Shown: positions 27,142-36,642, counted from the first letter of the stretch. The stretch is 64,000 nucleotides of DNA from Ideonella sp. (GCA_015075545.1 JABTUC010000002.1:372001-436000); one strand, 5' to 3'. A program made the numbers and translations. The notes: a model not told the origin generated them from the letters alone.

Positions 27142-29931
27142 ATGCCCACGATCCGTCTTGAGTTGATGGCTCGCGCGCTGACCGCCGCGTTGCCGTTCGC
27201 GCTCCTGGCCTTGGGGCTCGGCGCCTGTACCAAGTCGACGCCCGAGGGGTCGATCGCCGCCGCCCAGCAGTACATCGCGCAGAAAAACGATCAGGCGGCC
27301 CAGATCGAACTGCGCAACGCCGTTCAGCAGGCGCCTTCGAACGGCTTGGCGCATCGGTTGCTGGGCGAGGCCCTGTTGCGGCTCGGCGATCCAGTGGCAG
27401 CGGAGGTGAACCTGCGCAAGGCACAGGCGCTCGGGGAAAGCTCCGACTCGGTTGCCCCGAGTCTCGCGCTGGCGCTGCTGCGTCAGGGCCAGGCCAAGAA
27501 GGTGATCGACGAGTTCGGCAGCGCCAGCGTTCGAGATGCGGCTGGGAATGCGTCGCTGCGAGCTACGCTCGGGCATGCCTGGCTCGCGCGCTCGGAGCTG
27601 CAGCCTGCGGCAGAGGCCTTCGCGGCTGCGCTCGGCCAGCAGCCGGCGAACGCGTCGGCGTTGTTCGGCAAGGCTCGTATCGCTGCGCTGGAGGGCAAAC
27701 CCGAAGAGGCCCTGACACTCACCGAAAGCGCACTGCAGGCCGACCCGAGACTCCTGGACGGCTATGTCTTCAAGGGCCAGCTGCTGGCTTCGAAGGGGCA
27801 ACGTCAACAGGCCAGCGAGACGATCGAGAAGGCGTTGGCCATCGACGGCCACTACGTGCCGGCCCGGCTGGGGCTGGCATCGATTCTCATCGACGCGAAG
27901 GACTACGAGCGGGCCAAGGCCGTCCTCGGCGCGGCAGGAGCTGTCGCGAGCGATCCGCGCGTTTCGTACTTGCAGGGCTTGGTGGCGGTGCGTCAGCGTG
28001 ACCTCCCGAAGGCGAAAGAGCTCCTGGCCGGCACGCTGAAGGCGGCGCCCGAGTTCGCAGCCGCGCTCGCCCTGGCCGGAGAGGTCGAACTGCTTCTGGA
28101 CAACCCGATGCTCGCGGAAATGCACCTGACCCGGGCGATGCGGGCTCAGCCAACGGCCGCGGCTCGTCGCCTGTTGGCCGTCGCGTTGCTGCGGCAGAAC
28201 CGGCCGGGCAAGGCGATCGAAACGCTTCAGCCCCTGCTGCAAGAGGCAGAACCGAAGGATGCCGAGCTGGCCATGCTGGCTGGCGAAGCGCACCTGGCCA
28301 ACGGCGACTACCGGCGCGCAGGCGAGTACTTCGAGGCAGCGAAGGCGGCCGGGGCGAGCATGGGCGCGGTGCGTACCCGCATGGGGCGGCTCGCGCTGGT
28401 GCAGGGTGACCTGGCGCGTGGAGCGCAAGAACTGCAGGCCGCTGCGGCCGCGAGCCCGCAGACTGTCGAGCCGGATCTGCTGCTCGTCTCCGTGCTGCTG
28501 CGCCAGCATCAACCTGCCAAGGCGCTGGCGGCCGCGAACGGCTTCATCAAGAAGCAGCCGAGCAATCCGGTTGGTCACGTGCTCGCAGGTACCGCGCAGG
28601 TGCTGCTGCGCAACTCGAAAGGTGCGCGCCAGAGCTTCGAGGCGGCGCTGGCGATCAAGCCCGATCACGTACCGGCGCTGCGTGGCCTGGCGGACCTCGA
28701 TCTGGCCGAGGGCAAACCGTCCGACGCTCAGCGGCGTTACGACGCAGCACTGAGCAAGAAGCCCGAAGACGACCAGTTGCTCGTGGCCGCGGCGCAGCTC
28801 CAGGAGCGAAGCGGGCAGCTCGACGCCGCCGTCAAGACCTTGCAGAAGGCCATCACCGCCAATCCGGCGGCGCGCGACCCGGTGGTTGCGCTGGTCGGTC
28901 TGCAGCTTCGCCGCAAGGCCGCGGCCGCTGCGCTGTCGATCGCGCAGGAGGCAGTTGCGCGCAATCCCGATGAGATGAACCTGGTGATGCTGCTGGGTGT
29001 GACGCAGGAGGCGGCGGGGGCGGGCCGGGATGCGCTGCGTACCCTCAACGCACTCGTGCTGAAGGAGCCATACGCGGTCGAGCCCTTGGTCCGCCTGGCG
29101 CAGCTGCAGGCCCGGCAGCGCGATTTCGACGGCGCCGCCAAGTCATTGCTGCGGGCACAGGAGAGGTCGCCCAACAGTGAGGCGGTGGCGCGCGATCTGG
29201 TGGCCGTTTATCTTCAGGGCGGCCAGGCGGATGAGGCGCTCGCGGTAGCCACGCGCCTGCAGGCGAGCCGGCCCGGATCCCCCGGCGGCTTTGTGCTCGA
29301 AGGTGACGTTCGGGCGCACGCGAAGAAGTGGGCCGAAGCCGAGCGCGCCTATCGTGCTGCGCTGAAGAGCGACCCCGACGCGGTCAGCGTTGCGGCCAAG
29401 GTCTACCGTGTGATGCTCGCCGGGGATCGAGGAAAGCGGGCCGACGAGTGGGTGGCCGACTGGATCGCGCGGCATCCATCGGACCTGTCGATGCGAAAGG
29501 CCGCTGCCGACACCGCGCTTCGTGCCGGCAATTTCGCGGGGGCCGTCAAGCTGTACGAGGAATCGCTTCGTCTCGAGCCCGATCAGGCCTTGGTGCTGAA
29601 CAACATGGCGTGGGCGCTGGGGCAGATCAAGGATGCCCGAGCGCTCGCCACGGCGCAGCGGGCCGCGCAGTTGGCTCCGAACAGCGCCGATGTGCTGGAC
29701 ACGCTGGGTGTGCTCCACCTGCAGGCAGGCGATGCGAAGGAAGGCCTCGAGGCGCTCAACCGCGCGCGCCAACTGCAGCCCGATCGACTGGACGTGCGAC
29801 TGCACTACGCCAAGGCCCTGTTGCAGAACGGGCAAACGCAGGAGGGCAAGGTCGAGTTGCGCGCGCTGGCCGCGAGCAAGATCGATTTCCCCGGCAAGTC
29901 GGGGATTCCGGCGCTGCTGGCGACGCCGTAG
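27142..29931 (+). CDS. prsT: PrsT: PEP-CTERM system TPR-repeat lipoprotein
   Basis: 929 residues. A lipoprotein signal peptide ends at Cys29 (LLALGLGACTKS). The rest is a long array of about 20 tetratricopeptide-like repeats (A-x3-A, G-A, P hallmarks such as YLQGLVAVRQRDLPKAKELL). The size and position between prsR and xrtA match PrsT. It is expected at the outer or inner membrane face in the periplasm, probably scaffolding export or sorting of PEP-CTERM proteins, although its mechanism is not established. ATG 27142 has GGAG upstream. The 168 bp between prsR and this gene include an AGAGCGCTCT palindrome but no clear promoter. Confidence 0.92.
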   Translation: MPTIRLELMARALTAALPFALLALGLGACTKSTPEGSIAAAQQYIAQKNDQAAQIELRNAVQQAPSNGLAHRLLGEALLRLGDPVAAEVNLRKAQALGESSDSVAPSLALALLRQGQAKKVIDEFGSASVRDAAGNASLRATLGHAWLARSELQPAAEAFAAALGQQPANASALFGKARIAALEGKPEEALTLTESALQADPRLLDGYVFKGQLLASKGQRQQASETIEKALAIDGHYVPARLGLASILIDAKDYERAKAVLGAAGAVASDPRVSYLQGLVAVRQRDLPKAKELLAGTLKAAPEFAAALALAGEVELLLDNPMLAEMHLTRAMRAQPTAAARRLLAVALLRQNRPGKAIETLQPLLQEAEPKDAELAMLAGEAHLANGDYRRAGEYFEAAKAAGASMGAVRTRMGRLALVQGDLARGAQELQAAAAASPQTVEPDLLLVSVLLRQHQPAKALAAANGFIKKQPSNPVGHVLAGTAQVLLRNSKGARQSFEAALAIKPDHVPALRGLADLDLAEGKPSDAQRRYDAALSKKPEDDQLLVAAAQLQERSGQLDAAVKTLQKAITANPAARDPVVALVGLQLRRKAAAAALSIAQEAVARNPDEMNLVMLLGVTQEAAGAGRDALRTLNALVLKEPYAVEPLVRLAQLQARQRDFDGAAKSLLRAQERSPNSEAVARDLVAVYLQGGQADEALAVATRLQASRPGSPGGFVLEGDVRAHAKKWAEAERAYRAALKSDPDAVSVAAKVYRVMLAGDRGKRADEWVADWIARHPSDLSMRKAAADTALRAGNFAGAVKLYEESLRLEPDQALVLNNMAWALGQIKDARALATAQRAAQLAPNSADVLDTLGVLHLQAGDAKEGLEALNRARQLQPDRLDVRLHYAKALLQNGQTQEGKVELRALAASKIDFPGKSGIPALLATP

Positions 29932-29934
29932 AAC

Positions 29935-31596
29935 ATGTCTTCGACGAGCGCGGCGAAGTCTGGAGCGATGGGTGCCCCCCTGCGTGCGGTTGCGCGCGTG
30001 GCAGCAACCGTCGCCGCGGTGGTGCTGATCTTCTGGTCGACCAGCGCGTCGATGGTGGCCACCTGGAACAGCTCCGGCACCTACTCGCACGGGTTCTTCG
30101 TGGTGCCGGCGTTTCTGTGGCTCGTCTGGGGTCGCCGCGACGAACTGGCGCAGCTGCCGATCGCGCCGACCCGGTGGGCGTTGCTGCCGCTGGCGATCGC
30201 GGGCAGCGTCTGGCTGATCGCCGACTGGATGGCTCTGGCGCTGCCGGCGCAACTGGCCCTGGTAGCGATGGTGCCGCTGGCGATCGCGGGCGTGCTCGGC
30301 TTGGCGTGGGTGCGGGCGTTGCTGTTCCCGCTGGCATTCCTGCTTTTCGCCGTACCGATCGGCGAGTCGATCGTTCCGGTGTTGATGGACTGGACGGCCG
30401 ACTTCACGGTGACCGCCCTGCGGGCTTCGGGCGTACCGGTCTATCGCGATGGTCTGCACTTCGAGATTCCGAGCGGTAGCTGGTCGGTGGTCGACTCGTG
30501 CAGCGGCATTCGCTACCTCTTCGCCAGCCTGGCAGCTTCATCGCTCTATAGCTGGACGATCTATCGCGGCACGGTCCGAAGGTTGACGTTCGTCGGTCTC
30601 GCGGCGGCGATCGCGGTGGTGGCGAACTGGCTGCGCGCCTACGGCATCGTGATGCTGGGGCATCTCAGCAACAACCGGATCGCCGTCGGCGTGGACCATC
30701 TGATCTATGGGGGTCTGTTCTTCGCGGTCATCATGGCAGCCGTGTTTCTGCTGGGGGTTGTCTGGCGCGAAGACGCGAGGTCGAGCCGCCTGGCTGAGCG
30801 CGGCGCGCTGGCGGAGGTCCGGGCCGCGTCAAGGCATGGTGCGCACAAGGGCGGTTGGCTCAGCACAGTGGCAGCGACGGTGGCCACGCTCGCCGTCTGG
30901 CCCATTCTCTCGTTCGGGTATGGCCGCTCGGACGAACATGTCGCCGCGCGTCCCGATCTGCAGCCGGCGTCGGGCTGGGCCGAGGTTCAGGAGTTGCCGT
31001 GGCACTGGCGGCCGGTCGTACAGAACCCGTCGGCAGTCTGGACGCGGGCCTTCTCCAAGGGCAACGAAACTGTCGGTCTTTACGTCGGTATCTTCGGGCG
31101 CTCCACGGCGGAATCGAAGCTGACGAGCGCGATGAACCGCTTCCTGGCGCCCGACGGTGTCGACCCGCGGTGGAGGTTGACCGATCAAGGCCCGGCCGAG
31201 GCCCGCTTCGGTGACTCCCTGCTGCAGGTTCACTCCGGCGTACTCGTCGGCAGTGGGACGCGTCTGCTGGCCTGGCAGTGGTACTGGGTCGACGGTGCTG
31301 TAACCGCCAGCCCCACGCGGGCGGCGCTGCTGCAACTGCTGGCCCGTCTGCGCGGCCGCCATGAAACGTCCGCCTGGGTCGCCATCCATGCACGGGAAAC
31401 CGACTCGCCAGGCCGTGCTGCGGGCGTGCTTCGAGGTTTCGTGTCGGACATGGCGGGGCCGCTGGATGCAGCTTTGCGCCAGGCCGCCGCCGTGAGCGCC
31501 ACCGGCGGCCTATCGAGCGCGAGGGATCGTGATCTGGATTCGGCACCATCCCGGCCGTCGGCTTTCTTTACGGTTGTCCGCCGAGTGCCACCATGA
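29935..31596 (+). CDS. xrtA: Exosortase A fused to an EpsI domain
   Basis: 553-residue inner-membrane protein. Residues 20-275 form the exosortase, about eight helices with the catalytic triad Cys189 (DSCSGIRYLF), Arg234 (NWLRAYGIV) and His255 (VDHLIYGG); the N-terminal YSHGFFVVP loop is also typical. It should cleave PEP-CTERM proteins at the membrane and transfer them to an acceptor. Residues 310-500 form an EpsI/DUF3485-type periplasmic domain (WKPVVQNPS-like segment, GLYVGIFGRS, LLAWQWYWVDG) found fused in XrtA systems. It starts three bases after prsT and is followed by its probable substrate gene. Confidence 0.93.
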   Translation: MSSTSAAKSGAMGAPLRAVARVAATVAAVVLIFWSTSASMVATWNSSGTYSHGFFVVPAFLWLVWGRRDELAQLPIAPTRWALLPLAIAGSVWLIADWMALALPAQLALVAMVPLAIAGVLGLAWVRALLFPLAFLLFAVPIGESIVPVLMDWTADFTVTALRASGVPVYRDGLHFEIPSGSWSVVDSCSGIRYLFASLAASSLYSWTIYRGTVRRLTFVGLAAAIAVVANWLRAYGIVMLGHLSNNRIAVGVDHLIYGGLFFAVIMAAVFLLGVVWREDARSSRLAERGALAEVRAASRHGAHKGGWLSTVAATVATLAVWPILSFGYGRSDEHVAARPDLQPASGWAEVQELPWHWRPVVQNPSAVWTRAFSKGNETVGLYVGIFGRSTAESKLTSAMNRFLAPDGVDPRWRLTDQGPAEARFGDSLLQVHSGVLVGSGTRLLAWQWYWVDGAVTASPTRAALLQLLARLRGRHETSAWVAIHARETDSPGRAAGVLRGFVSDMAGPLDAALRQAAAVSATGGLSSARDRDLDSAPSRPSAFFTVVRRVPP

Positions 31597-31624
31597 GTCC
31601 TGAAGAATCAACAGGTTAAGCGAC

Positions 31625-31640
31625 TGGCACGGGTCGTGCT
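31625..31640 (+). promoter_or_regulatory. Sigma-54 promoter for the PEP-CTERM gene
   Basis: TGGCACGGGTCGTGCT matches the -24/-12 consensus TGGCACR-N4-TTGCW with one mismatch (G for T at position 12). The GG and GC dinucleotides have the required spacing. It lies 50 bp before the PEP-CTERM gene ATG and 28 bp after the xrtA stop. PrsR, encoded in the same cluster, is the obvious activator. Its binding sites, probably upstream inside xrtA, could not be defined. Confidence 0.85.
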
Positions 31641-31689
31641 TCATAAGGCATGAGTGCAAGGGCTTAGGCAGTTTTCTCAGGAGGATCGA

Positions 31690-32250
31690 ATGAATTCAAT
31701 GAAGTCGCTTGTTGCCGCAGGGTTCGCGGCGGCCGCATTGGTTGCCGCGCCGGCTGCGCACAGCGCGCCGTTCTGGGGCGAGACGGTCAACTACACGTAC
31801 TACTTCCCCACCAGCGGCAACACCTACGGCTACTCCGACAACGGCAACGTGGTCGTCGGCGCGGGGGTGGAAGTCGCCAACATGGTCGACAACGTGGCGT
31901 CGATGGACATCTCGGACACGAACATCCGTGTCGATTTCCGTGCCGACAGCAGCTTCGTTGGATCCGCGTTCAACGGCTGGGTGCTGACCGACGTCCTCTC
32001 GAGCATCGATGCCTTCACGTCGGTCACCATCGACGCGATCACCAACATGGCTGGGTTCAGTTCGTCGAACATCTCGTTCGACGCCGATCACATCCGTGTC
32101 AACTGGCAGGGGCTGTCCTTCAATCGCGACACGGTGGTGTCGCTCACCGTCAGCAGCGGCTCGAAGATTCCCGAGCCGAGCGCGCTGATCCTGATGGGGT
32201 TGGGTCTGCTCGGTGCGGCGGGCGTCGCGCGTCTGCGTCGGCGCGGCTGA
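31690..32250 (+). CDS. PEP-CTERM sorting-domain protein
   Basis: 186-residue exported protein. A perfect AGGAGG ribosome-binding site precedes ATG 31690. A signal peptide of about 26 residues (MKSLVAAGFAAAALVAAPAAHSA) is followed by a cysteine-free domain rich in Asn, Ser, Thr, Asp, Val and Gly, with a predicted beta-sandwich character. The C-terminus is a classical sorting signal: IPEPSALILMGLGLLGAAGV, then an Arg-rich tail. It is the likely client of the adjacent exosortase. Its own sigma-54 promoter and strong terminator indicate a highly and separately expressed unit. The mature domain matched no family I know. Confidence 0.93.
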   Translation: MNSMKSLVAAGFAAAALVAAPAAHSAPFWGETVNYTYYFPTSGNTYGYSDNGNVVVGAGVEVANMVDNVASMDISDTNIRVDFRADSSFVGSAFNGWVLTDVLSSIDAFTSVTIDAITNMAGFSSSNISFDADHIRVNWQGLSFNRDTVVSLTVSSGSKIPEPSALILMGLGLLGAAGVARLRRRG

Positions 32251-32273
32251 GCAGCGCCGCGAGCGCTCGATTC

Positions 32274-32297
32274 AAGTGGGACTTCGGTCCCACTTTT
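32274..32297 (+). terminator. Intrinsic terminator with UUCG loop
   Basis: AAGTGGGAC (32274-32282), loop TTCG, GTCCCACTT (32287-32295), then TT and CGC. The 9-bp stem is perfect, the tetraloop is the very stable UUCG type, and the T-run is four bases counted with the stem end. It ends the PEP-CTERM transcript. Confidence 0.9.
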
Positions 32298-32343
32298 CGC
32301 TTTCTGGCGCGCTCGAGGTGGGTCTGGCGCCGAAGCAGGCCGT

Positions 32344-33435
32344 TCAGTTGCCTTGCACCACGCGCTGCGCGATTGCCGCGCCCATCTCGGTGGTCGATGC
32401 CGTGCCTCCCAGATCGGCCGTCTTCGGCCCCTCGCGCAGCACCGCCTCGATCGCGTGCACGATCGCGTCATGCGCGGCGCGGCCGGCGCCGCTGCCGTGG
32501 CTCAGGAAGTCGAGCATCATCGCGCCGGCCCAGATCTGGCCCACCGGGTTGGCGATGTTCTTGCCGTAGATGTCGGGCGCCGAGCCGTGCACCGGCTCGA
32601 ACAGACTCGGAAACCTGCGCTCCGGGTTCATGTTGGCGCTCGGCGCGATGCCGATGGTGCCGGTGCAGGCGGGGCCGAGGTCGCTGAGGATGTCGCCGAA
32701 CAGGTTGGTCGCCGCCACCACGTCGAAGCGCTGCGGCTGCATCACGAAGCGCGCGGCGAGGATGTCGATGTGCTGCCTGTCCCAGGCGATGTCGGGGTAG
32801 GCGGCGGCCACCTCGGCGCAGCGCTCGTCCCACCACGGCATCGAGATCGAGATGCCGTTGCTCTTGGTGGCCAGCGTCAACTGCTTGCGCGGCCGCGTGC
32901 GCGCAAGATCGAACGCGAAGCGCAGCAGCCGCTCGCTGCCGATGCGGCTGAAGATCGACGTCTGCTGCACGAACTCGCGCTCGGTGCCCGGGAACATCAC
33001 GCCGCCGACGGCCGAATACTCGCCCTCGGTGTTCTCGCGCACGATCATCATGTCGATGTCGCCCGGCTTGCGGTTTGCCAGCGGGCACGGCACGCCGTCG
33101 AACAGCCGCGCCGGCCGCAGGTTGATGTACTGGTCGAACTCGCGGCGGAACTTGATCAGCGAGCCCCACAGCGACACGTGGTCGGGCACGGTGGCCGGCC
33201 AGCCCACGGCGCCGAAGTACAGCGCATCCATGCCTTCGAGCCGGCGCTTCCAGTCGTCGGGCATCATCTGGCCGTGCTGCCGGTAGTAGTCGCAGCTTGC
33301 CCACTCGATCGGCTGCCAGTGCAACTGCAGGCCGAAGCGCCGGGCCGCGGCGTCGAGCACGCGCACGCCTTCGGGCATTACCTCCTTGCCGATGCCGTCG
33401 CCGGGGATCGCCGCGATGCGGAAGGTGAGGGACAT
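32344..33435 (-). CDS. Tartrate dehydrogenase/decarboxylase-type beta-decarboxylating dehydrogenase
   Basis: 363-residue member of the isocitrate/isopropylmalate dehydrogenase family. IAAIPGDGIGKEVMPEGVRVLD opens the protein. MMIVRENTEGEYSAVGG holds the substrate-binding Arg-Glu-Asn loop, where the TTUC group has this wording, and DVVAATNLFGDILSDL and EPVHGSAPDIYGKNIANP mark the metal and NAD sites. Family members act on tartrate or D-malate. No dedicated tartrate genes are adjacent, so the physiological substrate remains open. It is convergent with the PEP-CTERM gene and divergent from the nitronate monooxygenase. Confidence 0.9.
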   Translation of the reverse strand: MSLTFRIAAIPGDGIGKEVMPEGVRVLDAAARRFGLQLHWQPIEWASCDYYRQHGQMMPDDWKRRLEGMDALYFGAVGWPATVPDHVSLWGSLIKFRREFDQYINLRPARLFDGVPCPLANRKPGDIDMMIVRENTEGEYSAVGGVMFPGTEREFVQQTSIFSRIGSERLLRFAFDLARTRPRKQLTLATKSNGISISMPWWDERCAEVAAAYPDIAWDRQHIDILAARFVMQPQRFDVVAATNLFGDILSDLGPACTGTIGIAPSANMNPERRFPSLFEPVHGSAPDIYGKNIANPVGQIWAGAMMLDFLSHGSGAGRAAHDAIVHAIEAVLREGPKTADLGGTASTTEMGAAIAQRVVQGN

Positions 33436-33513
33436 GGAGCGCTCCTGAGTCGTCGCCTCGCGATGCTAGGGCATCGAGGGCCGGTGCGAGGCTGCAAGCC
33501 AATCGGAGCGCGT

Positions 33514-33555
33514 TTGCATCAGATCAAACCCCCCGCCGCCGCGCACCGCTAGGGT
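33514..33555 (+). promoter_or_regulatory. Imperfect FNR/DNR box with class II promoter
   Basis: TTGCATCAGATCAA (33514-33527) has one perfect half-site, ATCAA, and a weaker TTGCA half. TAGGGT at 33550-33555 lies exactly 29.5 bp from the box centre, as in the promoters at 17263 and 48995. It would drive the nitronate monooxygenase gene at 33588. The shared spacing raises confidence despite the weak half-site. Confidence 0.55.
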
Positions 33556-33587
33556 GCCGTTCAGCTCGTTGGTCGAGCTGCGCGCGC

Positions 33588-34826
33588 ATGAACCCAGCCT
33601 TCACGACCGGCATCGTCCCCGAACTGCAGGCTGCGTTCGCGCGCAGCGGCCTGGCGCCCATGCGGCTGGCCGGCCGCCTGCTGCTGCCGATCGTGCAAGG
33701 CGGCATGGGCATCGGCGTGTCGGCGCACCGGCTAGCCGGCGCGGTGGCGGCGCTCGGCGCGGTCGGCACCATCAGCTCGGTGGATCTGCGGCGCCACCAT
33801 CCCGACCTGATGGCGCGCACGCACGGACTGGCGGCGCGCCCTTCGGCCTGCGACGACGACACGCGCGCTGCGATCGACGAGGCCAACCGCGAGGCGCTGC
33901 GTCGCGAACTGCTTGCGGCGCGCGAGCTGGCCGGCGGACGCGGCCTGATCGCGGTCAACGTGATGCGCGCGGTCAGCGACTACGCGGGCTACGTGAAGGT
34001 GTCGCTCGAGTCCGGGGCCGACATGGTGGTGGTCGGCGCCGGCCTGCCGCTGGATCTGCCCGATCTGGCGGCCGAGCATCCGCAGGTGCTGCTGGTGCCG
34101 ATCCTGTCCGACGCGCGCGGCGTGCAGCTCGTCGTGCGCAAGTGGGAGCGCAAGAAGCGGCTGCCCGACGCGATCGTGATCGAGCACCCGCGCTTGGCCG
34201 GCGGCCACCTCGGTGCCGCGCGGATTGCCGACCTCGCCGACCCGCGTTTCGAGTTCGCCCAGGTGCTGCCGGCGTCGCGCAGGTTCCTGGAGAGCGCGGG
34301 CATCGAGCGCGATGTTCCGCTGATCGCCGCCGGCGGCATCCGCCGCTGCGAAGACATCGCGCAGGTGCAGTCGCTGGGTGCCGCCGGCGCTCAGTTGGGC
34401 ACGCCGTTCGCGGTCACCACCGAAGGCGACGCCAGCGACGAGTTCAAGCGCGTGCTGGCGCAGGCGCGCGACGACGAGGTGGTCGAGTTCACCAGCGTCG
34501 CCGGCCTGCCGGCGCGCGCGGTGGCCACGCCGTGGCTGAAGGCCTACCTGGCGGTGGAGAGCAAGCTGCAGGGCGTGGCGCACGTGCGCAGGCGCTGCAC
34601 CAAGGTGTTCGACTGCCTGGCGCAGTGCGGCCTGCGTGACGGGCTGAAGGACTGGGGCCAGTTCTGCATCGACAACCAACTCGCAGCCGCACTGCGCGGC
34701 GACCTGAAGAAGGGTCTGTTCTTCCGTGGCGCCGGCGCGCTGCCGTTCGGCGCCCAGATCCGCAGCGTGCGCGAGCTGATCGAGCGCCTGCTGACACCGG
34801 GCATGGCCGTGCCGCAGCCGGTCTGA
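33588..34826 (+). CDS. Nitronate monooxygenase-like FMN enzyme
   Basis: 412-residue TIM-barrel flavoprotein of the 2-nitropropane dioxygenase/nitronate monooxygenase family. Family marks are [15 protein letters not shown] at the N-terminus, [63 protein letters not shown] (FMN phosphate loop). It is about 60-90 residues longer than typical class I enzymes, with a C-terminal region holding several Cys ([15 protein letters not shown]) that may bind a metal or cluster. It has an FNR-type promoter. Enoyl reductase activity (FabK/PfaD relatives) is an alternative. Confidence 0.82.
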   Translation: MNPAFTTGIVPELQAAFARSGLAPMRLAGRLLLPIVQGGMGIGVSAHRLAGAVAALGAVGTISSVDLRRHHPDLMARTHGLAARPSACDDDTRAAIDEANREALRRELLAARELAGGRGLIAVNVMRAVSDYAGYVKVSLESGADMVVVGAGLPLDLPDLAAEHPQVLLVPILSDARGVQLVVRKWERKKRLPDAIVIEHPRLAGGHLGAARIADLADPRFEFAQVLPASRRFLESAGIERDVPLIAAGGIRRCEDIAQVQSLGAAGAQLGTPFAVTTEGDASDEFKRVLAQARDDEVVEFTSVAGLPARAVATPWLKAYLAVESKLQGVAHVRRRCTKVFDCLAQCGLRDGLKDWGQFCIDNQLAAALRGDLKKGLFFRGAGALPFGAQIRSVRELIERLLTPGMAVPQPV

Positions 34827-34956
34827 GCCGGGCCGGTCGGCCGCCCCGTCTCTGCGGCGAGCGCCGGTACGCCCGCGATGGCAGCGAGTAAGGCCCTCCC
34901 CCGAGGCGCCCGGGCGCGCCATGGCAGACTCGCGGGCTCGACCTCCGGAGATGCCG

Positions 34957-35745
34957 ATGAACGCGAACCCTGCAGGCAAGCCGCACAACCGCGTGGCGCT
35001 GATCACCGGCGCCGGCTCGGGCATCGGCGCGGCGTGCGCGCAGGCGCTGCTGGCCGACGGCTGGCGCGTGGCCTTCACCGGGCGCCGCGCCGACGCGCTG
35101 CAGCGCGCGCTGGCCGCGGCGGGCGACCCGTTCGGCGACATCGCGCAGCGTGCATTGGCACTGCCGTGCGACGTCACCCAGCCGACCGCGGTGGCGGCGC
35201 TGTTCGACGCCGTGGTGGCGCGCTTCGGCCGGCTCGACCTGCTGTTCAACAACGCCGGCATGGGTGCGCCGGCGGTGCCGATCGACGAGTTGCCGCTGGA
35301 GAAGTGGCAGCAGGTGGTCGACACCAATCTCAACGGCTCGTTCTACTGCATCCGCGAGGCGTTTCGCGTCATGAAGGCGCAAAGCCCGAAAGGCGGCCGC
35401 ATCGTCAACAACGGCTCGATCTCGGCCTACGCGCCGCGCCCGATGTCGATCGCCTACACCGCCACCAAGCATGCGGTGAGCGGCCTCACGCGCACGGCCG
35501 CGCTCGACGGCCGCGCGCACGACATCGCGGTGGGGCAGCTCGACATCGGCAACGCCGCCAGCGAGATGACCGAGCGCATGGCGGTCGGGGTGCCGCAGGC
35601 CGACGGCTCGACGAAGCCCGAGCCGCGCATGCCGCTGAAGTCGGTGTCCGACGCGCTGCTGATGATGGCCGCTCTGCCGCTGGACAGCAACGTGCTGTTC
35701 ATGACGGTGATGGCCACCAAGATGCCGTTCGTCGGCCGGGGGTGA
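34957..35745 (+). CDS. Short-chain dehydrogenase/reductase
   Basis: 262-residue classical SDR. NAD(P) motif [16 protein letters not shown] at residues 15-30, [11 protein letters not shown] near 95, active-site Ser in [23 protein letters not shown] with the Tyr-x3-Lys pair near 155-159. A hydroxy-containing substrate is expected but not identifiable. ATG 34957 is preferred, with CCGGAG six bases upstream; ATG 34951 is possible. It is 9 bp before the ferredoxin-NADP reductase gene, so the two are probably cotranscribed. Confidence 0.88.
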   Translation: MNANPAGKPHNRVALITGAGSGIGAACAQALLADGWRVAFTGRRADALQRALAAAGDPFGDIAQRALALPCDVTQPTAVAALFDAVVARFGRLDLLFNNAGMGAPAVPIDELPLEKWQQVVDTNLNGSFYCIREAFRVMKAQSPKGGRIVNNGSISAYAPRPMSIAYTATKHAVSGLTRTAALDGRAHDIAVGQLDIGNAASEMTERMAVGVPQADGSTKPEPRMPLKSVSDALLMMAALPLDSNVLFMTVMATKMPFVGRG

Positions 35746-35754
35746 AGCGAGCGC

Positions 35755-36528
35755 ATGGCTGCATTCAACGAAGAGACGGTGCAATCGGTCCACCACTGGA
35801 CGAACCGGCTGTTCACCTTCACCACCACGCGCGACGCGGGCCTGCGCTTCTCCAACGGCCACTTTACGATGCTCGGCCTGCGGGTGCAGGACAAGCCGCT
35901 GCTGCGCGCCTACTCGATCGTCAGCGCGAACTACGAGGAGCACCTCGAGTTCCTCAGCATCAAGGTGCCGCACGGGCCGCTGACCTCGCGCCTGCAGCAC
36001 GTGCGCCCGGGCGACAAGGTGATGGTCGGTCGCAAGCCCACCGGCACGCTGGTGATCGACTACCTGCTGCCGGGCCAGCGGCTGTACCTGCTGGGCACCG
36101 GCACCGGCCTGGCGCCGTTCATGAGCATCGTGCGCGATCCGCAAACCTACGAGAAGTTCGAGCAGGTGATCCTCGTGCACGGCGTGCGGCAGGTCGACGA
36201 GCTGGCGTACCACGACCTGCTGGTCAAGCACCTGCCGAACCATGAGGTGCTGGGCGAACTGGTGACCAGCAAGCTGCGCTACTACCCGACCGTGACGCGC
36301 GAGAGCTACCGCAACATGGGCCGCATCACGTCGCTGATCGAATCGGGCAAGCTGTGTGCCGACCTGAAACTGCCGGCGATCGACCCGGCGCACGACCGCG
36401 CGATGATCTGCGGCAGCCCCGCGATGCTGCGCGACCTCAAGCACCTGCTGGCCGCGCGCGGCTTCGCCGAGGGCAACACCTCGGCACCTGGCGACTTCGT
36501 GGTCGAGCGCGCGTTCGTCGAGCAGTAG
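35755..36528 (+). CDS. fpr: Ferredoxin/flavodoxin-NADP+ reductase
   Basis: 257-residue bacterial subclass I FPR. FAD site RAYSIVSANYEEHLEF near residue 50 and the phosphate-binding VPHGPLTSRLQHV; NADP site LLGTGTGLAPFMSIVRDP near residue 115 and MICGSPAMLRDL near the end, finishing VVERAFVEQ. The C-terminal tail is of the bacterial AFVEK type seen in Rhodobacter/Azotobacter enzymes, which exchange electrons with ferredoxins in oxidative stress, nitrogen fixation or biosynthesis. It follows the SDR gene by 9 bp. Confidence 0.94.
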   Translation: MAAFNEETVQSVHHWTNRLFTFTTTRDAGLRFSNGHFTMLGLRVQDKPLLRAYSIVSANYEEHLEFLSIKVPHGPLTSRLQHVRPGDKVMVGRKPTGTLVIDYLLPGQRLYLLGTGTGLAPFMSIVRDPQTYEKFEQVILVHGVRQVDELAYHDLLVKHLPNHEVLGELVTSKLRYYPTVTRESYRNMGRITSLIESGKLCADLKLPAIDPAHDRAMICGSPAMLRDLKHLLAARGFAEGNTSAPGDFVVERAFVEQ

Positions 36529-36642
36529 CCTTCCAGGGGCACCGGCGGCGCCGCCCGACTTCGCCCGCGGGCGATTGCCGCCGGGCCGAGTTGCGGCCCG
36601 GGCCGGTCGCTAAGATCGGCGCCTCCACTCGACGGGGCGGGC

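Noticed and set aside
25405-28668. 1087-codon open frame on the minus strand opposite prsR and prsT
   Set aside because: Antisense shadow of high-GC coding sequence; Leu/Arg/Gln/His-rich composition without any domain.
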